Positions 17,091 to 24,708 of a stretch of DNA of 30,568 nt are shown here, piece after piece. Under the pieces are notes generated by a model that saw only the letters and a program-made list of their open reading frames with translations, had not been told where the DNA came from and searched no databases. The DNA lies in NCBI GenBank assembly GCA_965650335.1, contig CBFGOI010000053.1:1-30568 (forward strand), written 5' to 3'. This stretch comes from Paradesertivirga sp965650335. GTDB lineage: Bacteria; Bacteroidota; Bacteroidia; Sphingobacteriales; Sphingobacteriaceae. The first letter of the stretch is position 1, and each line of letters opens with the position of its first letter. Made by a program: the position numbers and the translations under genes.

Positions 17091-18149
17091 ATGAATTTCC
17101 AGGAAATCGAAAATCTGCTTGGGGCTGAAGCCGAATATCTTTTACGTTTTCAAAGCAAAACACTTTCCAAAGATTTGCTTCATATCCCTTCTACCGACTT
17201 TATCGACAAAGTGTTTGCGCTGAGTAACAGGAACCCGCAAGTATTAAGAAGTTTGGCGGCACTATACGGGAATGGCCGACTGGCAAATTCAGGATATCTT
17301 TCAATTCTTCCGGTAGATCAAGACATTGAGCATACCGCAGGTGCTTCCTTTGCGAAAAACCCGATTTATTTCGATCCGGAAAATATCATTCGCCTGGCGC
17401 TTGAAGGTGGGTGCAACGCAGTCGCTACTACATTCGGCAACCTGGCCATGATGTCGAGAAAATATGCCCATAAAATCCCTTTCCTCGTAAAAATCAATCA
17501 CAACGAGCTGCTGACTTTTCCCACCAAATATGATCAAATCATGTTTGGCAGCGTGAAAGAGGCCTGGAATCTGGGCGCCGTTGCTGTTGGAGCAACTATC
17601 TACTTCGGATCAGAGAATTCGAACAGACAAATCATTGAAGTAAGTCAGGCTTTCGAGGAAGCACATAGCTTAGGAATGGCATGTGTGTTATGGTGCTATA
17701 CCCGCAACAACGGGTTTAAAAAAGACTCCGTTAATTACGAAGTTTCCGCTGACATCACCGGACAGGCAAACCATATCGGAGTGACCATTCAAGCAGATAT
17801 TATCAAGCAGAAAATGCCGGAGAATAACGGAGGTTTTAAAGCTATTAACTTTTCTAAAAGCGACCCGAAGATGTATGATGAATTAAGCTCAGAACATCCG
17901 ATCGATCTGTGTCGTTACCAGGTAATTAACTGCTATATGGGCCGGGCCGGCTTAATAAATTCGGGTGGAGAGTCAAAAGGTGAATCTGATTTAGCAGATT
18001 CAGTAAGAAGTGCCGTTATTAACAAACGAGCCGGAGGGATGGGATTAATTTTGGGCAGAAAAGCCTTCCAGCGACCATTCGAAGAAGGGGTTAAGCTGCT
18101 CCACTCTTTACAGGATGTATATCTTGCCAAAGAAATTGACTTAGCTTAG
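17091..18149 (+). CDS. fbaB: Fructose-bisphosphate aldolase, class I (FbaB/DhnA type)
   Basis: A 352-residue archaeal-type class I aldolase, close in length to E. coli FbaB (350). It splits fructose 1,6-bisphosphate to glyceraldehyde 3-phosphate and dihydroxyacetone phosphate through a Schiff base. The candidate lysine is K239 in TIQADIIKQK. Other conserved stretches are LPVDQDIEHTAGASFAKNP (74-92), CNAVATTFG, LVKINHNE and the phosphate-binding end INSGGESKGESD plus NKRAGGMGLILGRKAFQRP. ATG start. It is convergent with the DUF72 gene, and the two stop codons overlap within four bases. Confidence 0.96.
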   Translation: MNFQEIENLLGAEAEYLLRFQSKTLSKDLLHIPSTDFIDKVFALSNRNPQVLRSLAALYGNGRLANSGYLSILPVDQDIEHTAGASFAKNPIYFDPENIIRLALEGGCNAVATTFGNLAMMSRKYAHKIPFLVKINHNELLTFPTKYDQIMFGSVKEAWNLGAVAVGATIYFGSENSNRQIIEVSQAFEEAHSLGMACVLWCYTRNNGFKKDSVNYEVSADITGQANHIGVTIQADIIKQKMPENNGGFKAINFSKSDPKMYDELSSEHPIDLCRYQVINCYMGRAGLINSGGESKGESDLADSVRSAVINKRAGGMGLILGRKAFQRPFEEGVKLLHSLQDVYLAKEIDLA

Positions 18150-18910
18150 CTTTCGGTAGCATCTTTTACAAATGCGTTTAATGTGATCAGATTTTTAATC
18201 GCATCGCCCATCGTATTATTGAAATAAACATAAACATCTTTTCCATCCTGTTGCCAGTCTTTTACGTATCCTGCATATTCTGATAAAAGATCATCTGAAT
18301 AACTGCCCCTGTAACCGCCATTCGGACCATGGAATCTCAGGTAAATAAATTCTGCAGTTTCAATAAGCGGAGCCGAAGATGCCGGAAGATCATGAAAAAC
18401 CATGGCTGCGTAATTTCTATGTAATAAATCATAAATATCTTCTTCATACCAGGATCTGTTACGGAACTCGACAGCCTCTTTCCATTGATGTTGAGGATCT
18501 GCAATATTTAAACCAGCAAACAAGTTTTCCAGCTGATGAAGTTGCTGAATGGCAATACTCGGAGGAAACTGTACTAGCAGACAGCCTTTTTTCACACCTA
18601 CGGCAGAAATAATCTGAATAAAATGTTCAAGATCCTGCTGTTTAAAAAGCAATCCTTTAGCATGAGTAATTTCTTTCCAAAGCTTAAACGTAAATTGAAA
18701 ATCGTCTGGTACACTTTCTGACCATTTTTTCATCGTTGAAACCAGGGGAACTTTATAGAATGAGCTGTTAATTTCTATGCTGTTGAATAAAGATGCGTAA
18801 TAGGTTAAGCGGCTTTTATCCTGAAACTGAGGTGGAAACTCGCGTTTGGGAAGTAAAGTTGATAATCCACTAGTACCTGTATATAATGAGGCAGAAAAAC
18901 TGATATTCAT
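18146..18910 (-). CDS. DUF72 family protein (YecE-like)
   Basis: A 254-residue TIM-barrel-like protein of the DUF72 family. Typical stretches are TYYASLFNSIEINSSFYKVP (36-55), FTFKLWKEITHAKGL, FRNRSWYEEDIYDLL, EFIYLRFHGPNGGYRGSYSDDLLSEYA and DVYVYFNNTMGDAI. The family is widespread and has no agreed function; a barrel related to endonuclease IV-like or sugar isomerase-like folds has been noted. There is no signal peptide. The gene ends inside the stop codon of the aldolase gene. Confidence 0.93.
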   Translation of the reverse strand: MNISFSASLYTGTSGLSTLLPKREFPPQFQDKSRLTYYASLFNSIEINSSFYKVPLVSTMKKWSESVPDDFQFTFKLWKEITHAKGLLFKQQDLEHFIQIISAVGVKKGCLLVQFPPSIAIQQLHQLENLFAGLNIADPQHQWKEAVEFRNRSWYEEDIYDLLHRNYAAMVFHDLPASSAPLIETAEFIYLRFHGPNGGYRGSYSDDLLSEYAGYVKDWQQDGKDVYVYFNNTMGDAIKNLITLNAFVKDATES

Positions 18911-18987
18911 CTAGATTGAAATCAGCTCGAGTCATATTTTGTTTTAGGCAGGGGCACTTTTACGGTTTCCGAACCGGTGCAGCTCTT

Positions 18988-19965
18988 TTACTTCACTCTC
19001 ACAAAACCATCCGGGACAGCGATTCCGAATTTCTTAGCAACCTCCGGATTATAGACACGGACTCTTGCTTTAACCATTTCCCACTTCAAATCGTCGGCTT
19101 TACCCGATTTCAGAAACTTAGCTGCCTGCTCGCCTGCCTGGTATCCCCATTTATAAATATCAGCACCAAAGGCAACCAGGGCACCGCGCTTTACTAAACC
19201 CGATTCACTTGTAAAAATGGGAATGTCTTTTTGATTGCAATTTTTTAAAATCGTTTCGAAAGAGGCGAAGACAGAATTATCAGGATTGGCAAAAAAAGCA
19301 TCAATATTTTTGCTTAGCAGTGATTGCGTAACTAATTGAGCGTCTCCCGAGTTATTTAAAGGAAGTGCCTCTATTTGAACATCCAACTTTGCAGCCAAAA
19401 ATTTTATCCGCTCTAAAGCATCAACCGATTGCGGCTCGGATTGATTGTAGATCATTCCCACCACTAGTTTATTTCCTTTAGGCTTAATTAATTTTGGGAT
19501 AAAAGAAAACGAAGTATCAATATATGCTAACTCCTCCGCTACGCCGTGCAAATTAGGCGGCTCCTTTCCTGAAGCGTCGATCACTTTCATCCGTTGGGGC
19601 GTCGGCGAAACCATCATGAACACAGGAATTTCTTTCGTCTTTTGCAAAGCTGTAATAGTCGAAAGAGTTGTACAGGTAGCAATTAAATCTACTTTTTCGG
19701 AGATGAAGTAATTTACTATTTGAGTCAAGGTTGGGATATCGCCTTGAGCGTTTCGATAGATAATCTCGATCGTCTTATCCTTTTCGCTGAAACCATTTTT
19801 AGACAAAGCATCGGTAAAACCTGCGCGTGCCTGGGCAATAGTTGCATCTTCAAATGCATCCACGAATCCGACCACAGGAAAGCTCTTACGTTCATGTCCG
19901 CAGGAAACAATTAACCCGAATGTCAGACACGAAAACAGAAATGTTCCCCATTTTTTAAAATTCAT
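18988..19965 (-). CDS. ABC-type substrate-binding lipoprotein (TrpX/DUF534 family)
   Basis: A 325-residue periplasmic binding protein. The lipobox LIVSC places lipidated Cys at 22. Two Rossmann-like lobes follow: VVGFVDAFEDATIAQARAGF, LIATCTTLSTITALQKT and IPVFMMVSPTP in the first; LVVGMIYNQSEPQSVDALERI, IDAFFANPDNSVFASFETIL and IPIFTSESGLVKRGALVAFG in the second. This is the PF04392 family, usually encoded with a permease and an ATPase that import small aromatic or other molecules. Here neither is adjacent. It starts 12 bases after the MaoC gene, so it is likely cotranscribed with it. Confidence 0.9.
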   Translation of the reverse strand: MNFKKWGTFLFSCLTFGLIVSCGHERKSFPVVGFVDAFEDATIAQARAGFTDALSKNGFSEKDKTIEIIYRNAQGDIPTLTQIVNYFISEKVDLIATCTTLSTITALQKTKEIPVFMMVSPTPQRMKVIDASGKEPPNLHGVAEELAYIDTSFSFIPKLIKPKGNKLVVGMIYNQSEPQSVDALERIKFLAAKLDVQIEALPLNNSGDAQLVTQSLLSKNIDAFFANPDNSVFASFETILKNCNQKDIPIFTSESGLVKRGALVAFGADIYKWGYQAGEQAAKFLKSGKADDLKWEMVKARVRVYNPEVAKKFGIAVPDGFVRVK

Positions 19966-19977
19966 CTTGCGTTATTT

Positions 19978-20439
19978 CTAATCAATAAAGTGGTATAAGA
20001 AGATGGTTTCGGCTGTAAACGCGGGCTTCTTTTGTCCGTTTATTTCAAGTTCGGCGCCAATGGTTGCTTTTGTTACCCCTCTCAAATTAATGATGTTCGA
20101 CAATTTTACCTTTAAACGAACCTCACTGTTTACTACAACAGCCTGGGCAAATCTGAGATTTTCTATTCCATAATTAATCTCCATTTTTAGATTTTGGATA
20201 TCAATAACTTGTTTCCACAAATATGGAATGAGAGACAAGGTAAGATATCCATGAGCAATGGTAGCTTTGAACGGACTTTCAGTTTCTGCTCTGTTGGTAT
20301 CTGTATGAATCCACTGATGATCTAAGGTTGCATCAGAAAACATATTTATCTGCTCCTGAGTGATGGTATGCCAATTTGAAACGCCTATTTCTTTCCCTAA
20401 ATACTCTTCAAATTCCTGGTGACTTCTGATTACTAACAT
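19978..20439 (-). CDS. MaoC-like dehydratase / (R)-specific enoyl-CoA hydratase
   Basis: A 153-residue hotdog-fold protein. The hydratase motif is FSDATLDHQWIHTD with the catalytic pair D40 and H45, followed by IAHGYLTLSL. Such enzymes hydrate trans-2-enoyl-CoA to (R)-3-hydroxyacyl-CoA, or work in fatty acid or short-chain acyl metabolism. The frame is open for 29 codons further upstream, but the family starts near MLVIRSHQEFEEYLG, so I chose the ATG at 20439. First gene of a two-gene unit with the binding lipoprotein. Confidence 0.9.
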   Translation of the reverse strand: MLVIRSHQEFEEYLGKEIGVSNWHTITQEQINMFSDATLDHQWIHTDTNRAETESPFKATIAHGYLTLSLIPYLWKQVIDIQNLKMEINYGIENLRFAQAVVVNSEVRLKVKLSNIINLRGVTKATIGAELEINGQKKPAFTAETIFLYHFID

Positions 20440-20633
20440 TGATATCGTTTTTTGTGCATAATAGCATTTTAATTTTTTGAAAAGAAAATATTTCGAACTT
20501 TTGACTGTTGACTCGGATAAGAACACACTTCCCTAACCAAAATAAATGAAAATATTGTAGCCCCCCGAATCATTCCATATATTGAACGCCACTCTTTATT
20601 TGACGAGAAATCGGTGAGCAATCAGCTTTTTCC

Positions 20634-20641
20634 TATTTTTG
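20634..20641 (+). promoter_or_regulatory. -7 promoter element of the histidine kinase gene
   Basis: TATTTTTG is a perfect TAnnTTTG match, giving a leader of about 15 bases before the ATG at 20663. A TTTG at 20599-20602 is 31 bases upstream, too far for a normal -33 element. The element covers the upstream TTG codon, arguing against that start. Confidence 0.4.
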
Positions 20642-20662
20642 CTTAATAATTTGTCAATTTTC

Positions 20663-21754
20663 ATGGAAAAAACGGGAAGTATCCTTAAATCAATATTCGA
20701 TAGTACAGATGATGTATGGTTTTTTATCGCGCCCGATTACTCAGTCTTATTTTTCAATCAAAAAGCATATGAAAATGGCAAACTTTACCACGGAAAAGAA
20801 CTAAAAGCAGGAGATAATATACTCGATTATGCTTTAGATACTAAAAACAACGTAAGCGAGCCATTTATAGAAAGTTTTCAGAAGGCGCTTGAAGGTCATC
20901 ATATTAAAGATGTGAAACGAATTGACTATGAAAACTCCAGTCATTGGTTTGAATCAAAGTTCGTCCCGGTTTATCATGAAGGAAAGTTAACTGGTGTATC
21001 CATAACGATTACCGATGTTAGTAAAGAGAAGCTGCTTGAGCTGGAACAGGTTAAAAACAAAGCAGAAATCACCAACCTTCTCAGAAGAAGAGAAGAATTT
21101 ATGAGTATTGCCAGTCATGAGCTGAAAACGCCAATCACGGGTATGAAAGGATTTATTCAGACACTTGAACGAAAGGCCGCCGAAGATAAGTTGGAATGGT
21201 ATGAAAATCTTTTACATAGAGCTGATTTACAGATTAACAAACTTACCAACCTGATAAACGAGCTTTTAGACGTATCCAGAATCGAATCAGGGAACCTGGT
21301 TTTGATCACGAGCAGATTCAGTTTGAAGCAACTTGTTTTTGATTGCCTTCAGATTTTGCAACCTATATCACATACTCATCAAATTGAAGTGGGGCTTAGT
21401 ATGGACGTCGAAGTATGTGGAGATAAAAACCGCCTGGAACAGGTAATTTGCAATATATTATCAAACGCCCTCAAGTATTCTCCTAACGGGAGTAAGATAA
21501 GCATACGTTCAAAGTCAACCTCCGAATACGTGGCTTTATCTGTCAAGGATGAAGGATCCGGCATTCCGAAAGAGAAGCTCTCACTTTTATTTAACCGGTT
21601 TTACAGGGTAGACGAATCAAACATGAACAAATCGGGTTTGGGTTTGGGTCTATATATTTCAAAAGACATTGTAGAACGTCATAAAGGAAGGATAGAAGTA
21701 AAAAGCGAGGAAGGAAAAGGATCTGAGTTCACTATCTACCTGCCCAATTCATAG
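20663..21754 (+). CDS. Soluble PAS-domain sensor histidine kinase
   Basis: A 363-residue kinase with a PAS domain (about 8-115), a short coiled linker, HisKA with the phosphorylatable H152 in SIASHELKTPITGMKGF, and a HATPase domain: N box ICNILSNALKYSP, G1 DEGSGIP, F box LFNRFYRV and G2 GLGLGLYIS. No membrane segment is present, so it senses a cytosolic cue through PAS. No response regulator is adjacent, so it is an orphan kinase here. An in-frame TTG at 20639 would add eight residues, but it lies in the promoter element, so I prefer the ATG. Confidence 0.94.
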   Translation: MEKTGSILKSIFDSTDDVWFFIAPDYSVLFFNQKAYENGKLYHGKELKAGDNILDYALDTKNNVSEPFIESFQKALEGHHIKDVKRIDYENSSHWFESKFVPVYHEGKLTGVSITITDVSKEKLLELEQVKNKAEITNLLRRREEFMSIASHELKTPITGMKGFIQTLERKAAEDKLEWYENLLHRADLQINKLTNLINELLDVSRIESGNLVLITSRFSLKQLVFDCLQILQPISHTHQIEVGLSMDVEVCGDKNRLEQVICNILSNALKYSPNGSKISIRSKSTSEYVALSVKDEGSGIPKEKLSLLFNRFYRVDESNMNKSGLGLGLYISKDIVERHKGRIEVKSEEGKGSEFTIYLPNS

Positions 21755-21825
21755 ATTAACTATCGCCAACGAATTTTTCAAACCAAATTGCGTTGAAGAG
21801 GTTAACAAAATATACCATTTTAATT

Positions 21826-22122
21826 ATGGCAACTTTTTCAGAAATTCTAAACTCAGGTAAACCAGTACTAGTTGATTTTTCAGCAGAGTGGTGCGGTCCG
21901 TGCAAAATGATGGCTCCTATACTTGAACAAGTAAAAGGGATGATCGGAAATAAAGCTACTATTTTGAAAGTAGATATTGACAAAAATCCTGCTGTTGCCA
22001 GTTCTTATCAGGTACAAAGTGTACCTACATTGATATTATTCCAAAATGGGCAGGTAAAATGGAGGCAATCGGGAGTTTTACAAGCTTCAGACCTAAAAAG
22101 AGTAATTGACGGCTTTGTTTAA
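21826..22122 (+). CDS. trxA: Thioredoxin
   Basis: A 98-residue thioredoxin that reduces protein disulfides in the cytosol. The active site is WCGPCK with C23 and C26; the cis-proline is P67 in SVPTLI, and the buried Asp is in VLVDFSAEW. No signal peptide is present with the ATG start at 21826; an in-frame TTG at 21793 would add eleven residues not seen in the family. The last codons form one arm of a 16-bp hairpin (22101-22137). It lies 71 bases after the kinase gene. Confidence 0.96.
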   Translation: MATFSEILNSGKPVLVDFSAEWCGPCKMMAPILEQVKGMIGNKATILKVDIDKNPAVASSYQVQSVPTLILFQNGQVKWRQSGVLQASDLKRVIDGFV

Positions 22123-22137
22123 AGCCAGTCAATTACT
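22101..22137. terminator. Strong hairpin overlapping the 3' end of trxA
   Basis: The arms are AGTAATTGACGGCTTT (22101-22116) and AAAGCC-A-GTCAATTACT (22121-22137), a 16-bp perfect stem with one bulged A and a GTTT loop. On the minus strand it is followed by CTTTTTAGG, so it can terminate the convergent PH-domain gene; on the plus strand there is no T-run. The left arm encodes the last residues of thioredoxin, and the trxA stop codon begins in the loop. Confidence 0.75.
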
Positions 22138-22179
22138 AATTGATTGTTCATAAAAAAGAAGGATAATTTGTTGTAGGGG

Positions 22180-22548
22180 TCAAAGCACATATTTACTTAA
22201 TATCTGATAGATTTCGTTTACTCCATCGCAATCCTTAAATTCTTTCTTAATGGGTAGAGTTTCATCTTTAAGCCATATTTTCAACTCCGCATCTTTATCC
22301 ATTGAATCCGTACCTTCTTTAGAAAACTTGCGGATACTTGAATATGGAATAGACACGTATTCAAGTCGGGTATTTTTGCATGGGACAATCAATAAAAGGC
22401 GCTTATTTGTAAGAATGAATTTATCCCTATTCACTTTATAAGCCTTTTCAACGTATTCATCATCCACTAAGATGAACCCATATTCCAGCGAAATCTGTTT
22501 CAATGAAACTTCAGCAGGATGACTTAAAAAACCATTAAAGATTCCCAT
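22180..22548 (-). CDS. Bacterial PH-domain protein (bPH_1, PF08000)
   Basis: A 122-residue protein consisting of one bacterial pleckstrin-homology-like domain. Recognisable parts are EKAYKVNRDKFILTNKRLLLIV (about 34-55), YVSIPYSSIRKFSKEG and AELKIWLKD, followed by a C-terminal helix. Members form ring-like oligomers; their ligand and role are unknown. There is no signal or membrane segment. It is convergent with trxA and ends 57 bases from it. A 291-base region without genes lies upstream. Confidence 0.88.
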   Translation of the reverse strand: MGIFNGFLSHPAEVSLKQISLEYGFILVDDEYVEKAYKVNRDKFILTNKRLLLIVPCKNTRLEYVSIPYSSIRKFSKEGTDSMDKDAELKIWLKDETLPIKKEFKDCDGVNEIYQILSKYVL

Positions 22549-22643
22549 AATAAAGAGTTTTTAGGTAGAACTTCTATTAACCGCAATTGCCCTTATCAGT
22601 TTTACAATTAAACTAACATTGCAACATTACAAGTTTACGTTGG

Positions 22644-22665
22644 CAACATGAAGACAACATGAAGA
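22644..22665. repeat. Two-copy 11-bp tandem repeat
   Basis: CAACATGAAGA occurs twice head to tail (22644-22654, 22655-22665) in the non-coding stretch between the PH-domain gene and the small gene at 22840. No further copies follow. The rest of this 291-base gap is AT-rich with a homopolymer A run near 22745; I see no other feature in it. Confidence 0.8.
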
Positions 22666-22839
22666 TTTAGAAGTAATTTCAATTTCCCTATTAATAGTTT
22701 CGGACGGGTCAAATTCAACAGTATCAGTCAATTATGTCTAATTAAAAAAAAAACAAAAAACTGTATCCAATTTAAGACACGATCGTATACGGTTGCTAGA
22801 TAATACAAGTGCCGATATCACACACTAAACCGATAAACT

Positions 22840-23094
22840 ATGATAGTAGTTGCATTAACTAACCTTAACCCGATTACACTAAGATCACTTGAAGTAAAAG
22901 ACCGATACGAAGCTTACGACTTATATTCGCTAAATCCCAATTATATTATCGCGTTTGTTAATGATAAAGAAATAACCATTCTTGGAAGCAAGAATCATAA
23001 AGACTTCCTTTACGACATCCTTCTGGAACATGGATACATATTTAAAGGCAGAAACGTAAAATACATGTGCGACGAACTGGATAAAATCCAGTAA
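22840..23094 (+). CDS. Small protein of unknown function
   Basis: An 84-residue soluble protein with no signal peptide. The pattern suggests alternating strands (IVVALTN, YIIAFVNDKEITILG) and a helix (KDFLYDILLEHGYIF). I do not recognise the family. Support: ATG start, sensible codon use, separated from its neighbours by non-coding gaps, and a terminator-like hairpin directly after the stop. Confidence 0.6.
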   Translation: MIVVALTNLNPITLRSLEVKDRYEAYDLYSLNPNYIIAFVNDKEITILGSKNHKDFLYDILLEHGYIFKGRNVKYMCDELDKIQ

Positions 23095-23100
23095 TTCTCC

Positions 23101-23123
23101 GGGCTGTCAAACCAGCTCTTTTT
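23101..23123 (+). terminator. Probable intrinsic terminator
   Basis: GGGCTG (23101-23106) pairs with CAGCTC (23113-23118) with one G.U pair, followed by five T residues, six bases after the stop of the small gene at 22840. A competing CCAG/CTGG pairing overlaps it. Confidence 0.5.
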
Positions 23124-23202
23124 CTGGCTGTTAAACAAAGTGATGTAATGGTACCTTTTAACAAGGTAATTAAATCATTGTTAATACCTGCACGAAACAT
23201 TC

Positions 23203-24663
23203 ATGGAGAAGAAAGAAGCCGGAGTGCCAAAGGAATTTGTATTAAGATCACCGCAAACACTGCCCGTTGGATTTGAAATAAAAATAAGCGAGCAACACGA
23301 AAACTCACCATGTTGTTTTGAGATTTCCGGACCTGAAAAAAGCAGTGGCAACCGGGTAACACGCATGTATAAGGTCAAGGAACAGGACCACAATGCTTAT
23401 CTTGACCTGTTTGAAACGCTATCAAAAGATTTTGGCTTGAGGCTTCCACAAAATCGTAGCAAAAACAGCCAAAAACGCAACTCAAATGTGCATTACCGTG
23501 AAGTTCTGACTGAAAACATCCATTCAGAAATGCTTCACGGTTACGGTGACCCAGCGGTTATCCGTGTCGAAGAAAGTGATAAAACTATCTATTATCTTCT
23601 GGTCACATCCAACGACGCTCCCCAATCCTTCCCTATCCTTCGTTCGACAGATCTGATACATTGGGAGTTTGTAAGCTATGTCTTCCCGGAAGGAAAAAAG
23701 CCCGACTGGGCATCGGAAGGCGAGTTTGAGAGTGATTACTGGGCTGCAGAAATGCACCGGTTTGGCAATGAATTCAGGGTGTATTTTGTTGCTCGCAACA
23801 AAATTGATCAAGAGCTCTGTATTGGGATGGCAAGCTCTCGCAATCCCGAAGGCCCTTTTATTCCTGGCAAAATTCCTGTATTAAAAGGAAATGTAATCGA
23901 TCCTCATATTTTTGTTGAAGATAAAAACACAGCATACTTGTTTTGGAAAGAAGATAACAACGACCTTTGGCCGGGTCTGCTCATCGAACTCTTAAATACA
24001 CATCCCGGGTTTATCTTCGAACTATTCGACACTAATGAAGACCGGCTCACCGCTATTTTCATTAAAACACTTTGGCCCTGGATTAAGACCAGAAAAGCAA
24101 TGGAACGCTTTTTTATTGTGCAGGTGTTAATTGAGAGCATTATATCAAGATTTCTATCGTTCTATAAACGTTTAGCGGATTTTGCAAATACACAAGAAAA
24201 TGCGGTAAAACGCCAGATCAAGGAGGTATTAAAATACATGAAAACCCCTATGTTTGCCCAGCGCTTGTCACCCAACGGCTTATCACTTATTGGCGAACGA
24301 AGTAAGATTATTGAAAATGATTTAAAATGGGAAGCTCACCTGGTAGAAGGTATGTGGCTTAGTCAGCATCAGGATACGTATTATCTATTATATGCCGGCA
24401 ACGATTTTTCAACCGACCAGTATGGAATTGGTGCTGCTATCGCTAAGTCGCCTTTAGGGCCTTTCAAGAAAATGCAAAAGCCTTTATTGCAATCTACCGA
24501 AAAATGGTGGGCTCCAGGTCACCCTTCGGTGGTAACGGCACCCGATGGAAAGCCTCTTTTGTTTCTGCATGCCTACTTTCCCGGTAAAACCGGATATAAA
24601 GAGTTTAGGGCTTTATTATCGATACCTTTAATTTTTAAACCGGATCGGGTTATGGTGGGTTGA
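23203..24663 (+). CDS. GH43-type five-bladed propeller protein with helical insertion
   Basis: A 486-residue protein with a GH43-like propeller. The three acidic residues expected for catalysis are present: D116 (GDPAVIR), D233 (VIDPHIF) and E382 (HLVEGMW). Characterised relatives are arabinofuranosidases or xylosidases. Two oddities stand out. Residues 1 to about 100 precede the propeller and match nothing I know. A segment of about 90 residues (roughly 255-347), rich in helix-forming residues and aromatic (LLIELLNTHPGF, ERFFIVQVLIESIISRF), sits between YLFWKEDNND and MFAQRLSPNGL, where GH43 enzymes usually have a short loop. No signal peptide, so apparently cytosolic. The selO gene follows after 45 bases and may be cotranscribed. 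Confidence 0.82.
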   Translation: MEKKEAGVPKEFVLRSPQTLPVGFEIKISEQHENSPCCFEISGPEKSSGNRVTRMYKVKEQDHNAYLDLFETLSKDFGLRLPQNRSKNSQKRNSNVHYREVLTENIHSEMLHGYGDPAVIRVEESDKTIYYLLVTSNDAPQSFPILRSTDLIHWEFVSYVFPEGKKPDWASEGEFESDYWAAEMHRFGNEFRVYFVARNKIDQELCIGMASSRNPEGPFIPGKIPVLKGNVIDPHIFVEDKNTAYLFWKEDNNDLWPGLLIELLNTHPGFIFELFDTNEDRLTAIFIKTLWPWIKTRKAMERFFIVQVLIESIISRFLSFYKRLADFANTQENAVKRQIKEVLKYMKTPMFAQRLSPNGLSLIGERSKIIENDLKWEAHLVEGMWLSQHQDTYYLLYAGNDFSTDQYGIGAAIAKSPLGPFKKMQKPLLQSTEKWWAPGHPSVVTAPDGKPLLFLHAYFPGKTGYKEFRALLSIPLIFKPDRVMVG

Positions 24664-24708
24664 GTTCATCACCATTGTAAGATCCACAATGCCTTTATAT
24701 AATTTAAG

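Noticed and set aside
20440..20526. Longer N-terminus of the MaoC-like protein (29 extra residues)
   Set aside because: The hotdog family begins near the ATG at 20439, and the extra stretch has no family resemblance.
20663..22122. Histidine kinase and thioredoxin as a redox-sensing pair
   Set aside because: They are on one strand with a 71-base gap, but nothing in the PAS domain (no conserved Cys pair) points to redox sensing; adjacency alone is too weak.
22644..22665. Start of a CRISPR-like or satellite array
   Set aside because: Only two copies of 11 bases without spacers; a slippage duplication is enough to explain it.
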